64,000 nt of DNA. It comes from Paraescarpia echinospica (taxonomy: Eukaryota > Annelida > Polychaeta > Sabellida > Siboglinidae). The first letter of the stretch is position 1. Each line of letters begins with the position of its first letter. Position numbers and translations under genes: made by a program. Below, one piece after another: positions 1 through 11,681 of the stretch. The stretch is from NCBI GenBank assembly GCA_020002185.1, contig JAHLWY010000207.1, positions 62,001 to 126,000 of the forward strand, given 5' to 3'. Under the pieces are notes generated by a model. The model ran no database searches. It worked only from the letters and a program-made list of their open reading frames with translations, and was not told where the DNA came from.

Positions 1-395
1 TTTCAAATTCATGACGTATGCTGATGACACCACCCTTACTAGTACACTAAATACATTTAACAATTCAGATGGCCAGATGCGAGGTAAAAATATTAACAAA
101 GAACTAACAAAGATTAGCAATTGGTTGAAAGCTGATATACTGTCACTAAATGCCAAAAAGACTAAATTCATGATTTTTCATATGCCTCAAAAGAAAGTGT
201 TACAAATAGATGGGGCATACATTGAATGTGTAAATGATTTCAATTTTTTTGCATCACAATAAATAACCATTTAAAATGGCAGAGTCATACAAACAAAATA
301 ACAAATAAAGTATCTAAAACAATAGGCATATTAAATAAACTTAAACACTTTTTACCACTTAATACATTATGTATTAAATATAATTTGCCTCATAT
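1..395 (+). mobile_element. non-LTR retrotransposon RT fragment (CR1/Jockey-like)
   Basis: The translation has the RT catalytic box YADDTTL, followed by a NINKEL..ISNWLKA segment and SLNAKKTKFMIF, the usual order just after motif C in CR1/Jockey-type reverse transcriptases. The first frame stops at 260. The homologous reading continues in another frame to about 395 (KVSKTIGILNKLKHFLPL), so at least one frameshift is present. The 5' part lies outside the window. The same type of C-terminal segment occurs in the minus-strand insertion at 15547-16797. It is a dead fragment. Confidence 0.8.
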
Positions 396-3300
396 TATTA
401 ATAAAACGCCCAAAATAGTCAAACATAAAATATACACTCATAGTTTACGTGGATTTACATTGTATATAAAAAATACTTTTTACAAATATATAGTGATACA
501 TGCACATTGCCCAACTGCTACTCATGTCTGCAAAACCAGTAAATTACAAATATCATGTAGCACCCAAATACTAATACCTGTACAAGAACAACGCCATGTA
601 TACACATGACAAAGATAACTTACAACATGTATGATACAGACATCTGGCTAATAGAGCAATGACATCATCAAAATTGGTGTGGCTCCTATGACAGCGACAA
701 CTTTGTTTTAGTAGGAGTCACCCACCCTATCGGTATCAAGTTTGATGATTGTATTTACGTCTTTATTTGATAGTTGTAATTTGTAGGTGGATGTATACGT
801 ATGTTAAACATTAAACATGAGCTACGTGTTTAAATGTTATGAATTATATGTATGTACAAGTAATATATATATATGTATACTACTATTTTATTCAAATCAA
901 AACCGATGTAACACTGCCTCATTATGTATTTGGGGTGAATCAAATAAACTTCTTCTTCTTCAGACATCACCCGGAGAGTTGGCATGACTTGTTGATGTGA
1001 CCCGTAAAGTTGGCATGACTTGCTGAAGTCGAAACCTGCCGCAGACTTTGGGTGCTTTTTCAGAATGTGTTTTGTACACATGTGACTGTCCATGCTTAAC
1101 CATGTCGGAAATGCAGTGTTTAAATAGTTCTCTATTTTAATATGTATTTTATGGTAACTGTGCCTTGACATTTATTACATATGATGATGTTATGCAACTT
1201 TAAAGTTACATGTTGTTAAAACGAAACCAGACGCTGTTTTTTTCCACTCACCCGTTGACCTTTATGTACAAAAGAATTGGAAATATATTTTGACATAACA
1301 AAGTAGTTTCGATGTATCTGTAAATAAATTATGTTAGGATAATTTTTCACTTTTGACAAAGCAGCCTGTCCTCTAAATCAACCATGGTAAACAAACATGT
1401 TATATCACAACTCAAGATTTCTGTATGTTCCACAGTGGTCCCTTTTCTATAATTCATGTTATTCAAGCTAATATTAAAACGAGTGTAATCTAATTCAGTA
1501 CAACCAGCAAACTCCAGTGTGCCTGTTAAGGGTGTGCAGTTGCCTAATAACCCTTGAAGACATGTTAGTGAGATCTATCCGGATGTTATCCTAATATTTA
1601 ATTCTGTCAAGATCAGGCACTGGTGAACCAGGCTTATTACAAGTCTGGTCCATCAGATAATTTAGCAACATCAATACATGATCTGTACTACATATTTAAA
1701 CAGTATATATATATATCATGTGGAGCGATGTTTAAAAATTCAACTAATAACAACCTAATTTCTACAATTGCCTGTGCGTGTAGCATTCCATTTTGTGTTG
1801 GTTAAATATCCAGAGTAGTTATGATTATTTTACAATGTAGAGCATTCTTATGCTCAGTGTGACATTCCAATGTATAGCACTAATATCATTATGTTGGTAG
1901 GTATAGTTTGTATGGTTAACAGTTTGTCAGTTACCCAAAGGGAATCCGAAGTTTGTGCCGTGCCAGTGAAATCATTCACAGTGAAATTTGAGCAGGAAAT
2001 TAAACCATGGCAGTGTCTCATTTTGCATGCTCTGCAGTGGCATAATGCAGTTCATTAAAGTTTACTCGGCTTGCATGAGCTTGTCACTTATTTTGTGACA
2101 GAAGACACTAGCTTGATATTGCACTGCTGAGCATTGTAATTAGGTCAAATTTATACTGAGACTATCCTATCTGGAAGTGACAGATTCTTGACGACGTTTT
2201 CGAAAGTTCTTTTATAGATCATTCGATTATGTTTTTGGTTTCAATATCATGGTTTGGAATATGCAAGTGGCAGATTAATTTTTTGTGCTGTATGTTTTGG
2301 TGTATTTTAACAGTTATGCTTTTAGGTGAGAAGTGTGAAGAGTGTTTTGAGGAACTTTACGAAGAGATGTAACACGTTGGACATTTTGATGGTGTTGCTG
2401 TCTTGGTCAACCAGATAGCACTCAATTTCAGACAAAAGAAGCAGCATATTACGCAGTGTTATGATGTAGTTACGGATCTAACGTTAAACTTGAATGATGG
2501 ACATAAGATGGATATTCTTATATTAGCCAGCTTATATCGGTGTTATTGTGTTGACACGTTTGACATCTTCGCGTAATTTTCTGGTGATATTTTCTCCAGT
2601 TGAAGACAACTGGCCTGTCTTATTTTTATCCTGATGCCGTTCTCTGTAGAAGTAAGGATGTTGTTAGGCGGTGGATTAATTAGTTTTATGTGGAGTTCAA
2701 CGAAACATATCCAATGAAAGGTCTGGTACATGGCAATGGTTTTTATTCCCGTTTTGACATTGTTGCTGTTTGTTTCTGTGGGCTGTAGTTAAATCAGTGA
2801 GGATTTTAACCAAGTTGTGGTCATTGCAGAGTGCCTCCGAAGTTTAGTTGTTTTTATTAGTTCATTGGACACCAGCCACCTTATCATCTTACGTCATCCA
2901 CTGACAAGGTCCTCCGTGAAACTTTATGTTTGTAAAGCCACAGTTGGGGCAAAGGGACAGCACTTGGGCAAATATTACTTGCTACGCAGGAAAACATAAC
3001 CCATTTCCTTTGCATTAATCATTCGAATGGTTCACGTGGGTCGTGACACTTAATGGAATCAGGAGGGAATTCAGTGAACACCAGTTGTTAATAGAAAGGG
3101 GTAATTGAAGATAAAATGGGATGATTGAGCAGTTGGGAATCAACGGATAGTGAATCAGTGTCTGATTTATATTAGCTCTTTGGTCTTCAAACAAGTTATA
3201 CTAGAAAGAAATTGTTATGAAGTCACCAGACGTCGTTCGACTTAACGGAAAAGTACATAACTATGCAATTCATAACCAGACATACTTTGTGTTCTTAATA

Positions 3301-4920
3301 TTTTTCCTAGTGTTGCCTTTTTGCAAGATGTTAATGAGTACTGCGAACTGTGTTGTATAACAATGTTTTATGACGTCCCCCATGCAGTTTCCAATAGCCA
3401 GTGGCTAGAAAATGGTGTAATATGCGTAACTATTATTAATCATTACTAGTTTGTTTATTAGTAATTATGTTTGCACTATTGTAGATGGTGGTGGAATTTG
3501 CTTTTGGGACACAATGCTTGAACAAACATTTAACCTTCGTTGTGTGTTATATAGCTTTCTGTCGGTACTAGTCACACGTGACACCACGTGGCATGTTTAA
3601 TCGAAGCGTTGTTAATGGTTTAATGTATGCGTAGAAACCTATTCCATTTGACAGTCACGTGCTGTCGTGCTTTAATTGAGATTGTCAGTGTCCGGTTATC
3701 TCGTTCTGCCGTCGTATCGCAGTCGACGAGAGCAGAACTTTTCTATAAACAATTACCATACGAGTACACGTGTCGCTCTAGAAGTTGACCGAAACCAGTT
3801 ATTATATATGTTTAGTCGTGTATGCCAATTGCAAACAGTATCATGTACTTACACGGTTACTCCAGTTGACGGCAAGTCGAGGCATCGACTTACGAGCAAA
3901 CAATAGCAGTTTGTTATTGTGTTCTGTTTATGTCCCGTCCGACGCGTAATATGTTAATTTGGAGCGTTTTGTTTACTTTAGTACTTGCCAAAATGTTGTA
4001 ATACGTCGCTATACAGTTGTGTGTTCCAGTAATTGAAATATGAAGCATCGTGAAAGTTGATGATCAAAGAGCACCAAAGTAAATCTGAGTCAGTTCAAAA
4101 CTACATTGCACACATCTGATTGTAATTAACGAGTTAGTTTTGTGGTTTCGTTTGTTAAATTCATCAGTTGTATGAGATTATCTTTTGCAATGGGTTCTCT
4201 GGTGATTGTAGACAATAGCGGTAACATCCCAGCATGATTGGCCCAAATTTTTATGAAGGCTATTACAAGATACTGTGGTATTAACATGCCAACTACGAGA
4301 CATATACGTGGATACCTTATTAAAGTGGGACAGAGTTCTAGACGCATTTCAGTGTTGTTTTCAAGTACATGTCATGTTTTCCAAAGTTCTCTGCAGCGAC
4401 ACCTCCCGGATCCAGGTTAAGTCCATTATTTTCCTTTCTTGAGCCGTTTACGATCAATATGGTATTGTTTTAATTTTATTTTTGTGCGTTCAACGACTTT
4501 TGTTGGGCTTAGGATTTTACGTTTTACAGTAGTTTTGTGTTACTGGGGGTACGGTACGGCCGCCTGTTTGCGTTCTTGTAGGCGCCATTACGAGGCGTCG
4601 TAGTCGTTTCTGTGAGTTTTGTTTTCGCTGTTATTTGATTGTCTTATGACAGTCGTCAGGAACAGTTGCATAAACGGTATGCAGTGCACTGAGTGGGTCC
4701 ATTCCTTCACATAGTGTCTGTAAAAATATCCGGCAATCAAAAACCCGATAACTGTTGTTAATTTACACGTATATACCATATTTGATCTTTGAACACAGTG
4801 CTACAGTAAGTAATTCAATGTCAATCCTCTGAATGAATTCCAGTGTGGAAGCAGGTCCAAGTGGAAATTTGATGTTGAAGACAAAATATGCCACAAACAG
4901 CATGCTGATGCCAACAACCA
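396..4920. other. no recognisable gene
   Basis: This is AT-rich sequence with only short open frames. None has a recognisable motif, a good splice context or a repeated counterpart elsewhere in the window. A short imperfect direct repeat (AGTTGGCATGACTTG twice) lies at about 976-1025. Confidence 0.5.
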
Positions 4921-5980
4921 TTACTGGAACTTCCCCATATCGCAGAAGGATAGTCTGCCTTTGAAGGGTTCATGGGTTTCAAGTTTGAGTTTTAATTTCT
5001 CACTCCGGAAGTCAGCATTACTATGTTCTGTATTCTTTAGGCTGGACATGTACACTTGTTGCAGGTCAGCCAATTTCACCACCTTCCGATCATGCAGGAC
5101 ATCCTTCTCCACCATGCAACAGACTAATGTGAAATCCCTTTTCATGGGCTTCCATCAAGTTGAACTGGTTAACACGTGCCTCTTCATCTGTACTTCGCCA
5201 TTTCTCTGTTTTTTGCATATAGTTCATGCGGCAATTCTTGTGGAACTTGGCTTCACAAGCAAACATATCGTATTCTTGTGAGGAACTTCTCATCCTGTTT
5301 TTTTTCTGCCATCGTCGCCATTCATCAAATTCAAACTGACGCATGCCTTGACTGGTCCACGTGCCTTTCACTTTCACCGTCTTACGACCCTCTGATCCAC
5401 AGAAAATACAGTCCAACTTGAAGATGATTTTATCACTTTCTGTGGAAGTTATGCGGCTCGTACGTTGGGGTGTGGAGGCATCAGATGGTGGTGATGAGGT
5501 GAACGTCAGCCTGTCCATATTCATGATGAAACGTTTGTAGCATTCCCAATGGAAGCCATGATATTCCATCACTGTGTTGGGGATGAGCTTGCACGTGTCC
5601 TCCATCCTGTGGGTTGAAGTTGGATGTTCTGAAAGTCTCTTCTCTTTGATCTCCTGCAATTTTGCCAACTGCTTCTCTTCATTCCGCATAGCAGACATGA
5701 GTTGAAGTTCTCCATATTTTAAGCCCTTTACGTGAATTAAACAAGTAGGTTCGACAGTTTGATCACTTGTTCGTTTTAATAGTAAATACATACAAAGGTA
5801 AAGCTTATAATTTATCATTACCCAACTTAAATAACATTTTAACTTATCGATATATGTGAAGTTGACCTGAAGTATTCGTATAAGCTGCAACTGAAATAAT
5901 ATAACATGAGACTTAAATAATATCATATGAAACGTAAATAATATAACATGGGATACAACCTTGTGATCTCCGCATACCAT
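4921..5980 (-). pseudogene. uncharacterised CxxC...HxxC protein, frameshifted
   Basis: I do not recognise a named family. The best part of the reading frame (about 5700 down to 5110) is rich in charged residues. It holds CIFCGS and, about 60 residues later, CEAKFHKNC, which could together form a zinc-binding CxxC...HxxC module. An EYHGFHWECYKRF segment lies before it. Near 5110-5140 the frame breaks: one frame stops, while a second continues as a lysine-rich, helical-looking stretch to about 4921. The beginning (5980 to about 5720) is low-complexity and probably intron. Similar multi-cysteine proteins accompany transposon-rich loci in invertebrates. That last point is inference. Confidence 0.4.
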
Positions 5981-7320
5981 GATGAATCATGTAAGAAAAC
6001 TAGTATTCCAACTGCAAACATGTATCTAGATACTCCAAAAGAACATAAATGACTTATAAAACAACAATATTATAGTCACTTCTTCATTACATTTTAAACA
6101 ATCCATTGCTGGTGGAGTACAGTGTGTAATAATAAAAAGTGCCCTGGGTTACGCCTCTTGATCCGCGACACTACTGTTATCTTTGAAGCATCATATCTAA
6201 TCCATTTGTAATGACAGAAAGACAATTCTGGTATCAAATGAAAGATATGATGCTGCAGAGTGTCATACATTATTATTTTGATCTTAAAGAGGCCATAGGA
6301 TCAAAGGAAATTGATATATTTGACAAAAATAATGATGTCTATGCGGTCACGAGTGACAATGGGGTATAGTTATTCTATGCTAATTAGGGCACATGCCATA
6401 ATAGTAGATATTTATTTAATGTTATTATAATGATCAGCAGATGAAAACCTTCAATTTGACATATCACAAGTACATATTGAGACATATATGACTATACAAT
6501 GACGATTGTGGTGTGGGTGATTAAATACCACGCGACATTGATGAGAAATACGATATTTCGGGGTACCATCCAAGATAGGTTTGAAATGGGTAGTGAGACC
6601 CAACTTTTTCACTGTTACCACTTGAAATCATCTTCAAGGGACTCCAAAGCTTAAAAAAAACATGGGTTGGTAGAGTTGTGGGGGGGTGCACGAGGGGCAT
6701 ATCTGGCCCATGGCCTACATGTCCTCTGTGTGGCTGGCCACAACAAGCTTGTCCATTATCAGCATCATGCGCTTCACAGTCAACAGAGACTCTCATGTAA
6801 CAAATCAAGCTTAAATTAATAAAGTACAGCATCAAGCAACTATATAGATGCTCCGCTGCAAAATGTGTAATATTGTGAATTAAACATGTTTTAAAAGTCA
6901 CCACCATGCTAGTAGACCACAGCTGTTTTCTGGACTATCAGAAAGCTATTTCTGATAAGGCCGTGTCCAAAACTGTCGAAAAAGTTTTCCAAAAGGTTAG
7001 AAATTCTGCGTCAAAAACAAAAAGATTCACTCAAGTGATTATATTATAATTTTACAGAATATGCATGCCATCCAATGAGCTCAACAATCGAAGTGTTATT
7101 CGACGCACTGGAACGCGCAACCGGAGGATCTGCGCTTGATCGAGTATGTGAACACTTTTAGGGCGCGTCTTAAGACACATTATTTTAAACTTGCTTTAAA
7201 AATCTAGTTTTATGTGACATCATCATATAAGTTGTATGTGACTTCATCATATAATATTAATTAGTATAATATTTTAGTTGTCTACTGTATATTAGTAGTA
7301 TGTCAGGTTAATCAGCGTAG
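5981..7320. other. no recognisable gene
   Basis: No supported coding region. A short direct repeat around GTGACWTCATCATATAA occurs twice at about 7214-7252. The open frame on the minus strand at 6521-6907 has no recognisable motif. Confidence 0.45.
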
Positions 7321-7343
7321 GCAATGGAGCGCCCCGGTGGAAA

Positions 7344-7490
7344 TCCCATGTTAAAAGATAGGGATTTTCCTTCGGGGCGCTCCCGGGTTAAAAGATAGGC
7401 CATTTTTATCCCATGTTAAAAGATAGGGATTTTCCTTCGGGGTGCTCCCAGGTTAAAAGATAGCAAATTTTCCCAATGTTAACGCATAGG
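7344..7490. repeat. upstream tandem repeat with GTTAAAAGATAG
   Basis: A unit of about 66 bp is present roughly twice. The 12-mer GTTAAAAGATAG occurs four times (near 7353, 7388, 7413, 7453), and a decayed form GTTAACGCATAG follows near 7479. It alternates with a block containing CCTTCGGGG. The array ends about 240 bp upstream of the TATA box at 7726, so it may be promoter-proximal regulatory DNA for the gene that follows. Confidence 0.6.
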
Positions 7491-7697
7491 AGCTATTATC
7501 GTAAACTTATACGACGAAATTTTGAATTTTCGGCATGGATCAAGCGACGCTACTGGAGACGTGTCTGGACTTGTTTGTTTGTTGCGCGCGGGAACCGCAC
7601 TGTGATTGCGCAATGCCATCGTTCGTGGCTATAAATAAACTCGTACGCGGAGACGTGTCTGAACGTGTTTGTTTTTGTGCGAGCGTTTCGGCACGCC

Positions 7698-7733
7698 CAC
7701 GTGACCTTAATGTTCAGCGTGTGCCTATATAAG
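7698..7733 (+). promoter_or_regulatory. E-box and TATA box of the finger gene
   Basis: A palindromic E-box CACGTG at 7698-7703 is followed by a consensus TATA box TATATAAG at 7726-7733. A pyrimidine-rich TCATTC start-like site lies about 25-30 bp downstream, and the first ATG is at 7771. The spacing fits an RNA polymerase II core promoter. Confidence 0.55.
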
Positions 7734-7770
7734 GCCGTGGAAACGATCAGCTTGTCATTCGTCATTTGAC

Positions 7771-7942
7771 ATGGCTAACTTCACGTCTTGGATGGTCCTT
7801 TGCTGAGGCGGCCAGAGGGCCGGAGATCATTACGGCGAGTGTAGCGGGGTTGACCCCCATCACGTTCAGGGAGGCCTTCCCTCCACTACCGGCCACAGCA
7901 TCGACCGGCCCAACTCCGGCACCAGCACAACCACCATCCCAG
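7771..7942 (+). CDS. finger gene, exon 1
   Basis: The useful frame is proline/threonine-rich and ends at CAG|GTGGTG (donor 7943) in phase 0, which joins in frame to exon 2. The ATG at 7771, about 40 bp after the TATA box, is in a different frame that stops at about 7805. The two frames would join after a one-base change near 7795-7803. So either this copy carries a small indel or the true start is not an ATG seen here. Confidence 0.4.
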
Positions 7943-8056
7943 GTGGTGTTTATTAATATTATTATTATATTTCACAATTTTTTCGTGTGTATAATTATCT
8001 TGCATTAAGATACTAATGAAAACACGACGTCTAATAACAATCCTTCGTACATTTAG

Positions 8057-8227
8057 AACGTCGACTGTGAGATCCCTACGGGACCACCCCCGTCCCGGGC
8101 AGGCTTTCAGTGCCCAGTATGTAAGACCGATTTCACACGGCGCGACAGTTGGAAGCGCCACGTCGCTCGCGGCAGTTGCGGCCACTCAAAAAGGACGGCC
8201 GAGGAGGCCCAATTGGATGCGCTGGTG
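8057..8227 (+). CDS. finger gene, exon 2: CxxC-H-C module
   Basis: Acceptor TTTAG at 8056, donor GTG|GTGAGT at 8228; length 171 nt, phase 0 at both ends. It encodes FQCPVCKTDF..RDSWKRHV followed by RGSC, a CxxC-x12-H-x5-C pattern. The same pattern recurs in exon 3, which suggests exon duplication. Such a module is likely to bind zinc, and DNA or RNA binding is inferred. The family is not recognised. Confidence 0.55.
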
Positions 8228-8243
8228 GTGAGTTAAACTTTAT

Positions 8244-8850
8244 ATTGCGTTATTATACATTTTCGCCTAAAACGGCGGCTCCTACCTTCTTCCTTCCAAA
8301 AAGGCGGCTCCTTATGTACTTCCCGTCAAAACGATAGTTTCCCACACATTCCTGCTAAAAAGGCGAATCCCATGTACTTCCTATCAATCCAGTATCCGTG
8401 AGTGTGTATCTTGTATTATTTTATTCTACAAGTTTCACCGTTTCAGTAGCGTCATTCAACATCCGGGTATTTTTGTTCTATGATGGCGTAACTAGAATGT
8501 GGTGTTATAATAAGACGTAGTATTTGGTCGCCAGTTTGCAACAATCCTAATACCAACATAGCTATTTTTCTACTTTACTATATTAGTGGTCAACTCTACA
8601 AATTCGTCGTTTATTGTTCAAACTGATATTAGATCGTTTTTATCCTTTTTCGTACTGTAGTGTTTAAATTTGTGCTTCTTCTAAAAAAACGACGTCCCTG
8701 TATATTGTTTACTTCCGTTAAAATGGCGTCCCTGTATATTGTTTAATTCCGTCAAAAGGGCGCCGCTGTGTATGTTTACTTCTAAAATCGCGTCCCTGTA
8801 TATTGTTTACTACCGCTAAAATGGCGGGTCCCACATACTTCCTGTCAACA
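8244..8850. repeat. degenerate repeats with AAAATGGCG inside the intron
   Basis: Two groups of imperfect short repeats fill the intron between exons 2 and 3. The first (8262-8385) repeats AAAAAGGCGGCTCC-like strings. The second (8680-8850) repeats a unit near 38 bp containing CCCTGTATATTGTTTAC, with AAAATGGCG twice. The AAAATGGCG core matches the YY1 binding consensus known from animals. Whether it is bound is not shown. Confidence 0.5.
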
Positions 8851-8983
8851 CACCTGCTCTCATCCTATTCCTATCGAGACATTGCCTCCGTATAGTTATC
8901 GTCTTCCTATAGGCTTCTGGTCACGTGCCTTTTGGTCACATTTTCCCTATCATTTCGTCTGTAATATTTAATTATTCTTGTAG

Positions 8984-9259
8984 AAATTTATCAAGGGCCC
9001 CATGCCTCCAAAGAGGCAACCAACCCCGAGAGCTACTGGGACAGCCCCATCCCCGACAACCACTGGGGCAGTCCCGATCCCTACAGCCACCGGAACTGTG
9101 CTAGCCCCGACGACCTCACCATCTCCTAAACGGCAAAAGATCGTACCACACTTCGCCTGTTGTATGTGCAACAGCACCTTCAACAGGAGAAGAAATTGGG
9201 AGCGTCACGTTAAGCAGGGGTGGTGCCAAAGAAATCAACACAAACAACAGCGACGGCAG
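8984..9259 (+). CDS. finger gene, exon 3: Pro/Thr-rich linker and CxxC-H-C module
   Basis: Acceptor TTGTAG at 8983, donor CAG|GTGAAT at 9260; length 276 nt, phase 0 at both ends. It encodes a Pro/Thr-rich linker (residues about 8-48 of the exon), a basic patch PKRQK, and the module FACCMCNSTF..RRNWERHV then KQGWC. The cysteine/histidine spacing is the same as in exon 2. The end is rich in Gln, Lys and Arg. Confidence 0.6.
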
Positions 9260-9312
9260 GTGAATATTAAAGAGATAATGATAAATTGATCATGTTGTTT
9301 AAATGTTTTCAG

Positions 9313-9828
9313 ATGCTTGGACCACCGTTGACCAAACACTCGACAGCTTTATTGACGAGTGGACCACCGTTGACCAAACACTCGACAGCTTTATTGACGA
9401 GTGGACCACCGTTGCCCAAACACTCGACAGCTTTATTGACGAGTGGACCACCGTTGACCAAACACTCGACAGCTTTATTGACGAGTGGACCACCGTTGAC
9501 CAAACACTCGACAGCTTTATTGATGAGTGGACCACCGTTGACGAGTTTTGTTCAGTGATCGAACAACTCACTGATGAGCACATCATCAATGGCGCAATGT
9601 GCGACGTTCCTGACGACGACCCGGACGCTGAACCACAAGACGTAGAAACTCCACCTGCCATCACCAGCAGAAGTAGTTGCTGCACTCGAGATCGAGCTAC
9701 GCTGGATCGAGTGTCGAGACAGTGATTCCGTCAAAGTTATGCAAATGAGCAACTTCTTGAAACTTGCGAAGGCTGACCAGCTAGCCAGAAGAAACAGAAA
9801 AGTTACCAACTTTTTTAAGTCCAAGTAA
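9313..9828 (+). CDS. finger gene, terminal exon with 42-bp coding repeat
   Basis: The acceptor is TTTTCAG at 9312. Phase 0 from exon 3 gives a frame repeating GPPLTKHSTALLTS and stopping at 9558. A second frame repeats EWTTVDQTLDSFID, runs into an acidic segment (DDDPDAEP) and stops at 9725. A third, open from about 9640 to 9828, ends in a lysine-rich tail KVTNFFKSK, which resembles a PCNA-binding (PIP-like) box without its glutamine. Which frame is used is unclear. A small indel or an extra intron between 9600 and 9680 would join the second and third frames. A poly(A) signal follows at 10206. Confidence 0.45.
9317..9545 (+). repeat. 42-bp tandem repeat, about 5.5 copies
   Basis: The unit begins TGGACCACCGTTGACCAAAC and continues through a CTCGACAGC block. 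Copies are nearly identical, with single changes (GCCCAA for GACCAA in one unit, GATGAG for GACGAG in another). Because 42 is divisible by three, the repeat leaves several frames open on both strands. Confidence 0.9.
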
Positions 9829-10205
9829 ACATTGCTATCTGTAAGGATTTGTAGTGCATGGCCAATTAGTAACTTCGTCGGTTTTTTTTTCAAGCAATGC
9901 CATCATTGCTTTGACATTTCAGCAAATGTTAGCTGCTTTCATCAGACAGCCTGATATCATATTGGATATATATTGGATGACAGTATACGTGGTGACTGTT
10001 GTCATGTTTTCTAGGGATTTTGTAACAAACTCAACGACTCAGCCTCGTGTAGTCACCGGAACCCCTTTATTGTACTCCTTGTGCAAAAACACGCACAGCC
10101 ACAAGTGGTGCTGCCTTTCGAAACCGTTACAACGATAACGTGCAATGCGAAGGTGTATAGCTATACATAATAACTGTAACCTCATGTATTAAGTTGCGTT
10201 CGACC

Positions 10206-10211
10206 AATAAA
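10206..10211 (+). terminator. poly(A) signal of the finger gene
   Basis: An AATAAA hexamer lies about 380 bp after the last plausible stop codon. A second AATAAA follows at about 10243. Confidence 0.4.
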
Positions 10212-10259
10212 TTGTTGATCGTATATATTTTTATTATTACTTAAATAAACTTGTGCGCT

Positions 10260-11129
10260 ACACATTTCAAACCTGTTCCATTGCTTATCTCCAGGTTATC
10301 GTTTTCGAATCGCATTAGTTTTTGTGTATTGAGCATGTCAATGAGATGATAATAACAGCAGGTGGGAAGTTTAAGAAACTTTATAGGTCACGTTTTCTTA
10401 TCACACAAAACATTAACATGGTCGCCAATGGGAAAACTGACAGTGTGCTGCTGCGGCCGTGCGTTACCGCACAGCGCGCATAAAAAGAGATCTATAGCAG
10501 CGTATGTTGATACAAACCGGGAGCTATTTACGCATCAAATGGACGTAAGACGCAATATTCTTACAGGTAAATATGCCTAGGATAATGTTGAATGATAGAA
10601 CTACAGTGTATCTCACTGAGGTATCAAAGTTAAGCAAAAGTCAAGCGGCAAAATCAATGACAAAGAGGGTCCGGATTCAAGTCTATTCAACTAATCTTCT
10701 ATGCGGTTTTGTTTGAGTAAAATAAGGAATGTGATTCGTAAGATATCTTTGTGTAAATATATAATACACATTCCAAGTTGTGCAAACAAACTTTTGGGAA
10801 AGTTGATTTGAGTGAAATACTTACGAATATAAACCTCCGAAGTTCACATCTCATAAAACATGCCTACTACCCAAAACCGTGTATACTAACGGGTTATCAA
10901 TAACTTGGGTTAGACAATGATATGTTTGCACAGCAATTGGATGTACTAAACAACTTATACTGTTTTATAAAAAGGACACAATTTGAGAAACATTCCTGCG
11001 ATTAATAGAAACATACTTTTGTGGCATTCCAGAAATGACTGTTTAATTAATTGTGTAGCATTCTAGCAAACAAACAAATTTTTATCTTTTGAACATAAAC
11101 CAGCAATTTACCATAATATTATGATATTA
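10260..11129. other. no recognisable gene
   Basis: AT-rich sequence with short open frames only. No domain or repeat match to the rest of the window was noticed. Confidence 0.45.
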
Positions 11130-11290
11130 AAATAATTTAAAGGTGATGGTGAAAGAGTCTTCAAATGATACCACTGGATGCTTCCCAGAGAAGTCGAGAT
11201 TGTATTCGACTAAACAGGTCTGCCAGGGAGTAAATTGTAAAGCGCTTTGAGCAGTCCTGCGCTATATAAGAACTTACCGTTTGTTTTTAT
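11130..11290 (+). mobile_element. SINE, 3' part
   Basis: It shares GGGAGTAAATTGTAAAGCGC, CTTTGAGCAGTCCTG and a TATAAGAACTTACC end with the full-length SINE at 60052-60375. The tRNA-like head is missing, so the copy is 5' truncated. Confidence 0.7.
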
Positions 11291-11681
11291 TGACTCTGTC
11301 AGCGAGGTAACAAGGCCTAGGGTTAGTGCAAGGAAACATAACCATAATCAAGTACCAGTGGTCAAGTGGAAACCACACCTCTACTGAGTAGCAGTGGTAA
11401 AATGGAAACCATACCTCAACATGATGAAACAATCATGATTACTGACTTTTATCAATAATGATTACTACATTTACAAGTAGTGTCTTGTTATTTTATATCT
11501 TCCCCTCTATATTCAAGTGTAAAGGTTAAAACATACCTCAGAATGCACCATTTTAAAGCTAGTTTTAAACAAATCTAAGGGGAAGCATGCCCCGGACCCC
11601 CATAGCAACGTTTCGTGCCTGCGGCGCTCGCGTACCCCACCCCTACCACCTCACCCATCATTTCACACAGGGGGAACACTG

